IMG/VR virus record: IMGVR_UViG_3300036671_000177
Span: 1-57,427 of that record
Source: a virus
Direction: 5' to 3' (one strand)
Length of the DNA: 57,427 bases
Shown: positions 53,155 through 57,427 of the stretch, in pieces
How positions within the stretch are numbered: the first letter of the stretch is position 1
Layout: the number at the start of each line of letters is the position of its first letter
Translations under genes and position numbers: made by a program
The notes under the pieces: generated by a model
The model's database searches: none
What the model was told of the DNA's origin: nothing
The model's input: the letters and a program-made list of their open reading frames with translations, nothing else

Positions 53155-53828
53155 TATGGCTGTCTTTCCCCAGTGTGCTTAATTATCTCCCAAAAAAATG
53201 GGCATGTAAATCTTAATCCACTTTTAACTTCCGTTACTCCATGAATATAATTTTTGTCTCCTGGGAAAAAATATGCCGATCCCCTTTTTGGCTTAAACTG
53301 CACATTTTGTTTTGGAAAATATAATTCTCCGCCTTCGTAATCATCGTTTAAATAAAATAAACTAGAAATATCATAGTTTGGAAAATCATTAGGTGTTCCA
53401 GCATCTGGCCCTTCATGAAGTTCTTTGTCTGCATGAGGTTTTTGAAATTGTCCTGGAAGCCACTTGACAATTGTAGTTCCTGTAGGGTTAACTTCTACTT
53501 TATAAAAATCCTCAACAATTGGCTTTAATCTTTCAAACAGTCCTGCAATTATCGGAGAAATAGATCGATCATTCTTGTCTAAGGTTGGCTGTGTTGCAAC
53601 TCGATCTTTCCAGTAATCTGAATCATAAACGACTGTTCCATTTTCATTTACATGGCTTTGAGTTACATCCCAAATAGTTAAAGATTTTGCAGCCTTTTCT
53701 AAAAATAACATTTCTTCTTCTGTCATAAAATTTTGTAATTCTACAATCATATCTTTGCTATCTCCAAACCACCCAGAGGGAGTCATTGAAGGCTTTCTTA
53801 CTACAACAGATGAATTTATTTTTTCCAT
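53154..53828 (-). CDS. 2OG-Fe(II) oxygenase, prolyl 4-hydroxylase-like (copy 3)
   Basis: A 224-residue member with iron ligands His132 and Asp134 (KPHADKEL) and His196 (NYIHGVTEV) and Arg206 (GLRFTC) for 2-oxoglutarate. FYLNDDYEGGELYF and KPKRGSAYFFPGD blocks are intact. The long loop after HADKE (about 15 residues) is acidic. It follows a TGA-TATAAT box only 5 bases before the ATG, with no ribosome site, so a separate transcript may begin here that covers copies 3-7 and the methyltransferase. Confidence 0.9.
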   Translation of the reverse strand: MEKINSSVVVRKPSMTPSGWFGDSKDMIVELQNFMTEEEMLFLEKAAKSLTIWDVTQSHVNENGTVVYDSDYWKDRVATQPTLDKNDRSISPIIAGLFERLKPIVEDFYKVEVNPTGTTIVKWLPGQFQKPHADKELHEGPDAGTPNDFPNYDISSLFYLNDDYEGGELYFPKQNVQFKPKRGSAYFFPGDKNYIHGVTEVKSGLRFTCPFFWEIIKHTGERQP

Positions 53829-53833
53829 GTTTT

Positions 53834-53842
53834 ATTATATCA
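53834..53842 (-). promoter_or_regulatory. Extended -10 promoter, 5 bases before oxygenase copy 3
   Basis: Minus-strand TGA-TATAAT (hexamer 53834-53839), 5 bases before the ATG at 53828, in the 27-base gap after the unknown 151-residue gene. No ribosome site is seen; a leaderless mRNA is likely. Confidence 0.55.
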
Positions 53843-53855
53843 CAGGGTTAATGCC

Positions 53856-54311
53856 CTATAAAATCCTATTTATTTCTAGTTGTTTTAAAAATCTGTCTGA
53901 ACTAAATCTCCAGTTATCTTTTGCAAAGGAAGTAACAATTTTTATACATGCTTCTTCATAGTCTTCTTTATTTAATTTATTTTTTAAAGAATGAAGCACT
54001 TCAACTATATCGATATAGTTTTGTCTAACAAAAGATGGATCTCCTGCATGGTTTCTTTTTAAAACTTTTTCAACCTTATTTCCCGATGGATCATATAAAG
54101 ATACGGTTAAATAGTTTTTTGCAAAACCAGCGTCCTGATACATATCATATCCTTCTAAAGCCTGTTTTTCATTATCAAAAGAAATTATTGATCTAACTGG
54201 AGACTCTTCATCTCTAGAAACTGTTATCATATAATGACTAACTTTGCCTTCTTTAGCATTTTTGATATAATTGTTTACCATGTCATCATGCGTAATTTTT
54301 AATTCATTCAT
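53856..54311 (-). CDS. Unknown protein inside the oxygenase block, 151 aa
   Basis: A 151-residue protein between the two module copies and the further oxygenases. The first half is beta-alpha (MITVSRDEESPVRSIISFD, ALEGYDMYQDAGF), the second has two charged helices (DIVEVLHSLKNKLNKEDYEEACIKIV). No named family was recognised. It starts on the stop of the second DUF6065-like gene (TAATG). Its place suggests a role with the oxygenases, for example as a partner protein, but this is only context. Confidence 0.7.
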   Translation of the reverse strand: MNELKITHDDMVNNYIKNAKEGKVSHYMITVSRDEESPVRSIISFDNEKQALEGYDMYQDAGFAKNYLTVSLYDPSGNKVEKVLKRNHAGDPSFVRQNYIDIVEVLHSLKNKLNKEDYEEACIKIVTSFAKDNWRFSSDRFLKQLEINRIL

Positions 54312-55015
54312 TACTTACCCTTATCTTTCACTGTCAGTTTTAAAGTTTTTACTTCATGATACCCAAGAGGCTCTTGTTTTTCATTTACAGCATTTCTATA
54401 CCAATCTGTCCAGTCTCCAGATGAGTTTAACTTTTGTGCTGCACTTCCATAGGATATGTTTGCATCAATTCTTTTTCTATCTTCATCAGAATAATCTACG
54501 ATAGTAATAGTACTGTTGTTTAGTTGACTTAAAGAAATAGGAATTATTGTTGCTACTGGAGTTCCTGCTTTAATTACCGTTTTTTTATTAGGAATCTTTG
54601 CTTTAAGTGCAAGAGGAAGAGGATTATCATAAAATGACGTACTAATCAAAGATGACATTGTTTCAAATTCATCAGTAAAGTAGTTAACTGGATTAATCAT
54701 AAACATACTAACATCTTGTTGTGTTCTAAATATTAGTCCTGTATCAATGCTTATTGATGATTGACCTCTTCCAGAGTAAGCACTTAATGGACTAAATATT
54801 TCAACATGACTTGAACTTTGATCATTTACTCCATCCCAAATAAATTCTATGTCTTCTTTACAAGAAAGACTATAGCCAATAACATTTGCCTGGGTTACTG
54901 GAAAACACCTATAAGCATGATTTTCAGAAGTCTTGTCCATCCAGTCTCTTTTAATAGACATTGGAGAAAGTTCAAAAATTGCTCCTGGCATTTTTTCAAC
55001 AATTATGTCATACAC
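54311..55015 (-). CDS. DUF6065-like protein (second copy), 234 aa
   Basis: A 234-residue protein whose N-terminal part (SIKRDWMDKTSENHAYRCFPV, TQANVIGYSLSC, IEFIWDG) matches what I know of the DUF6065 family, which is often found beside oxygenase or sugar-modifying genes. The C-terminal part includes a KAGTPVATIIPISL strand pair. The start is a GTG overlapping the stop of oxygenase copy 2 (TAGTG). A neighbouring copy behind oxygenase copy 1 has the same gene order and the same start overlap. Function is unknown. Confidence 0.7.
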   Translation of the reverse strand: MYDIIVEKMPGAIFELSPMSIKRDWMDKTSENHAYRCFPVTQANVIGYSLSCKEDIEFIWDGVNDQSSSHVEIFSPLSAYSGRGQSSISIDTGLIFRTQQDVSMFMINPVNYFTDEFETMSSLISTSFYDNPLPLALKAKIPNKKTVIKAGTPVATIIPISLSQLNNSTITIVDYSDEDRKRIDANISYGSAAQKLNSSGDWTDWYRNAVNEKQEPLGYHEVKTLKLTVKDKGK

Positions 55016-55671
55016 TAGTTAGACTCTTCTACGTACATTTCTGGGGTATGAAACTTTTTATTATAATCTAACATCGTGACAATTGAATATTTAATTCCAG
55101 AAGTGACTGGCATTGCTTGGTGAGCATACATGAAGTTTGATGGAAAGATGAATAGGTCTCCTGCTTCTGGCTTAACCTTTAAATCTTGAAGCCTAAAGTA
55201 TAACTCCCCGCCATCATAGTCATCATTTATATAACCAACCAAAGATACAGTGCAGTTATAAGAAAACCCATGGTCGTGGTGCTCCATAAAGTGTTGTCCT
55301 GGCCCATATTTAATAAAATTAAACGCTTCCCAATATTGAAGATTATTAATGTTATACATTCTTGAATAATCCTGAACGACTGGAAGTTTTACATCATACA
55401 GGTCCTGCCATAAAGACTGTAGATTTAGCCCTACAGGACTTTTGTCATGCTCTATGTCTGTTTTTTTATATTTAAAATCATTGCAGTCTCTATAATCTGG
55501 CATCAACTGTTTATACCCAACATATGCAGGCTGCCAACTATAACCAGTTTCGTCTCCTTCTGGTTTTAGATTGGCCTCAATTCTTTCTATAACGTTAATT
55601 TCTTTTTTAATAACATTTTTGTAACAAAAAATACCATTTCCAAGATCTTGTTTTTCTGTCCATGTTTGCAT
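55015..55671 (-). CDS. 2OG-Fe(II) oxygenase, prolyl 4-hydroxylase-like (copy 2)
   Basis: A 218-residue member. Iron ligands are His131, Asp133 (MEHHDHG) and His184 (MYAHQAM); Lys194 (GIKYSIV) contacts 2-oxoglutarate. The WEAFNFIKYGPGQHF, YNCTVSLVGYINDDYDGGELYF and KPEAGDLFIFPSN blocks closely follow copy 1, including DC-x-DFKYK in the N-terminal half. The frame is open to 55731, but the ATG at 55671 has an AAGGA site 7 bases away that overlaps the stop of the gene before it. That start removes the 50-base overlap. Confidence 0.9.
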   Translation of the reverse strand: MQTWTEKQDLGNGIFCYKNVIKKEINVIERIEANLKPEGDETGYSWQPAYVGYKQLMPDYRDCNDFKYKKTDIEHDKSPVGLNLQSLWQDLYDVKLPVVQDYSRMYNINNLQYWEAFNFIKYGPGQHFMEHHDHGFSYNCTVSLVGYINDDYDGGELYFRLQDLKVKPEAGDLFIFPSNFMYAHQAMPVTSGIKYSIVTMLDYNKKFHTPEMYVEESN

Positions 55672-55681
55672 AATATATTCC

Positions 55682-56458
55682 TTATCTATATTCTCTTCTT
55701 GACCAGACTTTATTTTTATAAATACCGCCATCTGGTTGACGATAAAAGTTTGCGTTATCTACCATTTTATCATACATTTCTGACTGTGCCAAAATCTCAA
55801 GTTCATGACTCCAGTTTTCTCTTTTAAATGGAAGAATTTGCAGGTAAGGCGTTCCTGCTGGAATAGTTCCTTCCCAACCATCTGCAATAAAAAAAGGAAA
55901 ACTTCCAAGAAGATGAACGCTATCTGAATCAACTACTCCTGTTGTATTTATAAATGGAAGATCAAACCTATTCATGGGTGTCATAAATAAGGCACTGTAT
56001 CCCTCTGGTAACTCCAAGCCCCAATCAGCAAACCAAGCAAAATGATGTTTGTAAAATCCTTTTGGATGTTCAAATTGTGGCATTGGCGGTCTTTGAGTAC
56101 AAAAATCTTTATATCTTAAATCTTCAATTTTTACATTAATTATTCCTTGATCATTTTTAAAAAAAACTAAATCGCATGGAGTTTTAAAAACATACCCAGT
56201 TGAAAATGCATCCATGATTGCAGGACAGGCTTTCCATGTTGGAATCTTTCCATAGTCGTCAACAGTTCCTTCTTTAGGAAATGGACAAACCTCTTTTGGC
56301 GCTTTATAATATTCTCCATTTGGCATTTTAGCAAATCTGTCTGCATCTTTGTACCATTCTGGAATAACGCTTTGAGTTGATGAGGGAACGCTGATACTTT
56401 CTTTATTTAACCAAGGCCTAAATGATCTAAATATTGCTAGATTAAGCTTTTCGCTCAC
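55682..56458 (-). CDS. DUF6065-like protein (first copy), 258 aa
   Basis: A 258-residue protein without a recognised catalytic motif. It shares with the second copy a helix-strand start (CPAIMDAFSTGYVFKTPCDLVFF), an aromatic core (EGYSALFMTPMNRFDLPFINTTG) and a PAGTPYLQILPFKR segment that aligns with KAGTPVATIIPIS. The conserved Trp and Phe density suggests a compact fold like that of cupin or hydroxylase-type small proteins. The start is a GTG that overlaps the stop of oxygenase copy 1 (TAGTG). Similarity to DUF6065 is weaker than in the second copy. Confidence 0.65.
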   Translation of the reverse strand: MSEKLNLAIFRSFRPWLNKESISVPSSTQSVIPEWYKDADRFAKMPNGEYYKAPKEVCPFPKEGTVDDYGKIPTWKACPAIMDAFSTGYVFKTPCDLVFFKNDQGIINVKIEDLRYKDFCTQRPPMPQFEHPKGFYKHHFAWFADWGLELPEGYSALFMTPMNRFDLPFINTTGVVDSDSVHLLGSFPFFIADGWEGTIPAGTPYLQILPFKRENWSHELEILAQSEMYDKMVDNANFYRQPDGGIYKNKVWSRREYR

Positions 56459-57171
56459 TACTTATGGCCTAGTTCATTTATGTCTGTCATAACAACAACA
56501 CAGTACTTTGTTCCTGACTCCATAGGCAAAGAGGCATGCTCATATATATAGTTAGAAGGAAAAATGGCAATGTCTCCAACCTTTGGTTTATACACTAGGT
56601 TATCTAGTCTTGGGAACTTTAAGTCCCCACCTTCGTATTCGTCATTAATATAGATAACGGCAGACACAGTACAATTATATGCTGGGCCATGGTCTGCGTG
56701 TATATTAAAATGAGTACCTTTTCCTTCATACTTAACAAAGTTGAATGCTTCATAATATACAACATTTATACCCCAATATTTTGCATAGTCGTCTATACAA
56801 TACTTAAGTTTTTGATATATCTCTTCATGTAGATCTATTAACTCTGAGTTATGCTCATCTCTTGTTCCCAAATTTTCTTGCTTGTATTTAAAATCAACAC
56901 AGTCTCTTGCTTTTTTAATTGGTGTGGTAGAGTTTGTTACTGTTGCTTCAGACCACTTATATTTTTTATTTGTTGATAGGTTTGATTCAAGAATATCAAT
57001 ATATCTATTTGCATCATTTAATGAAAATGTGTTTTGATAAACATGTAGTCCTATTCCTAAGTTTGATACAGAAACATTGTTGTCTAAAAATCTTTTGGCA
57101 ACCCTATTTGACGCTGTTTCGGATCTATCTTTTGTAAACCACGGATTAACATTTTCATCATATATTGACAT
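56458..57171 (-). CDS. 2OG-Fe(II) oxygenase, prolyl 4-hydroxylase-like (copy 1)
   Basis: A 237-residue member, first in its run. Iron ligands are His158 and Asp160 (NIHADHG) and His212 (IYEHASL); Lys222 (GTKYCVV) is the expected 2-oxoglutarate contact. The YEAFNFVKY, YNCTVSAVIYINDEYEGGDLKF and KPKVGDIAIFPSN blocks are intact. The frame is open to a GTG at 57216, but that codon lies inside a terminator-like hairpin; the ATG at 57171 has a GATAGGA ribosome site about 6 bases upstream and is preferred. It follows the Pro/Phe-repeat protein gene, across the hairpin. Confidence 0.9.
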   Translation of the reverse strand: MSIYDENVNPWFTKDRSETASNRVAKRFLDNNVSVSNLGIGLHVYQNTFSLNDANRYIDILESNLSTNKKYKWSEATVTNSTTPIKKARDCVDFKYKQENLGTRDEHNSELIDLHEEIYQKLKYCIDDYAKYWGINVVYYEAFNFVKYEGKGTHFNIHADHGPAYNCTVSAVIYINDEYEGGDLKFPRLDNLVYKPKVGDIAIFPSNYIYEHASLPMESGTKYCVVVMTDINELGHK

Positions 57172-57199
57172 TTTATTCCTATCTCTATTAAAGTTTTCT

Positions 57200-57239
57200 A
57201 AATAAAAGTATACCACACCAAGACTCTGATGTGGTATAC
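57200..57239 (-). terminator. Hairpin terminator after the Pro/Phe-repeat gene
   Basis: A perfect 10-base-pair stem (gtataccaca, 57208-57217, with tgtggtatac, 57230-57239) and a 12-base loop, followed on the minus strand by TTTTATTT. It lies 18 bases after the stop of the repeat-protein gene and 36 bases before the oxygenase start. The 3' arm also contains the TGG-TATACT promoter-like box. Confidence 0.75.
57207..57215 (-). promoter_or_regulatory. Extended -10 box inside the hairpin, before oxygenase copy 1
   Basis: Minus-strand TGG-TATACT (hexamer 57207-57212) overlaps the downstream arm of the terminator hairpin. It is about 35 bases before the ATG at 57171. This would start the oxygenase transcript while the hairpin ends the upstream one, so the site may serve both purposes. 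Confidence 0.5.
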
Positions 57240-57256
57240 CTTACTTAGTTTTTATA

Positions 57257-57427
57257 TCATGTAGCCCTTGGTGACAATGGGCCCCCAAAGCGTGGGAAGT
57301 ACGGGAAGTACGGTGGGAAGAACGGGAAGTACGGTGGGAAGAATGGTCCAAAGCCTGGGAAGAATGGTGGGAAGAATGGGAAGAACGGGAAGAATGGGAA
57401 GAATGGTGGAAAGAATGGGAAGAATGG
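57257..57427 (-). CDS. Pro/Phe-repeat protein, 3' end only (5' end beyond the window)
   Basis: The last 56 codons of a minus-strand frame that runs off the right edge and ends with TGA at 57257. It is made of short blocks such as PFFPFFPPFF and PPYFPYFP: 20 Pro, 23 Phe and 3 Tyr in 56 residues, with a basic end (SPRAT). The bases form an imperfect repeat of a 9-base unit (gggaagaat on the plus strand). All other genes are on the minus strand and a terminator follows directly after the stop, which supports this strand. No family was recognised. A run of hydroxylase-like genes starts right after it, so its prolines are candidate substrates. Confidence 0.7.
   Translation of the reverse strand, partial: PFFPFFPPFFPFFPFFPFFPPFFPGFGPFFPPYFPFFPPYFPYFPRFGGPLSPRAT
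57291..57427. repeat. Short imperfect tandem repeat (GGGAAGAAT-like units)
   Basis: Units of about 9 bases (gggaagaat, gggaagaac, gggaagtac, with inserted ggt) run in phase to the right edge of the window. They code for Pro-Phe-Phe units on the minus strand. The repeat is likely to vary in length between related phages. Confidence 0.85.

Noticed and set aside
55672-55731. Extension of oxygenase copy 2 to the ATG at 55731
   Set aside because: That start would overlap the previous gene by 50 bases and has no ribosome site; the ATG at 55671 has AAGGA at 7 bases.
57172-57216. Extension of the first oxygenase to a GTG at 57216
   Set aside because: The GTG lies in a perfect hairpin with no ribosome site. 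The ATG at 57171 has a proper site and begins the protein without it.
57279-57427. Plus-strand frame reading Gly-Lys-Asn/Tyr repeats at the right edge
   Set aside because: It has no ATG or good start upstream, the minus strand carries all other genes, and the minus frame ends with a stop directly before a terminator hairpin.

Overview
The window is a long piece of a tailed dsDNA bacteriophage genome of siphovirus type (HK97-fold capsid, a very long tape measure protein, no contractile sheath or baseplate set). Every supported gene lies on the minus strand, so transcription runs from the right edge to the left edge. The DNA is AT-rich. The replication block is laid out as in many actinobacteriophages: zinc ribbon, MerR-like protein, small conserved proteins, DnaB, DnaG-type primase, an ssDNA-binding-like protein, DnaE-type polymerase, RecA, resolvase-like and Cas4-like nucleases. 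With the B12-dependent ribonucleotide reductase and a secreted host-like Ala/Thr-rich protein, this suggests a phage of an AT-rich actinobacterium, possibly a freshwater one. The host is an inference. The genome continues beyond at least the right edge, where a gene is cut.

Layout in order of transcription (right to left). (1) 57427-49657, accessory block: the 3' end of a Pro/Phe-repeat protein gene, a hairpin terminator that also holds a promoter-like -10, then a compact run with seven paralogous 2-oxoglutarate/Fe(II) oxygenases of prolyl-4-hydroxylase type, two DUF6065-like proteins, one unknown protein and an FkbM-type methyltransferase. (2) 49564-47534: class II ribonucleoside-triphosphate reductase. 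(3) 47511-34653: a large LamG-like probable tail or fibre protein, a small protein, portal, prohead protease with probable scaffold tail, major capsid protein, head-tail connectors, major tail protein and the first tail assembly chaperone. (4) 34623-14989: the second chaperone, a 3922-residue tape measure protein, distal tail and hub proteins, and small tail-tip or fibre proteins. (5) 14989-3458: DNA replication and recombination genes with small regulators. (6) 3468-1170: terminase small and large subunits. (7) 1152-19: a secreted Ig-like/coiled-coil protein.

Genes are packed tightly, and many start on the stop of the gene before (TAATG, TAGTG), so translational coupling is common. The exceptions are short gaps that carry a repeated -10 element, mostly of extended form (TGN-TATAAT or TGN-TATACT). 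Several lie only 5-8 bases before the start codon, which predicts leaderless mRNAs. Convincing hairpin terminators follow the major capsid gene, the major tail gene and the Pro/Phe-repeat gene. No stretch over 300 bases lacks a gene. No tRNA, integrase, CRISPR array, holin or endolysin was recognised.

The most unusual content is the right-hand block: seven prolyl-hydroxylase-like enzymes directly downstream of a gene for a protein made almost entirely of proline and phenylalanine. A phage protein hydroxylation system, perhaps acting on that repeat protein, is a reasonable hypothesis, but the sequence alone does not prove it.
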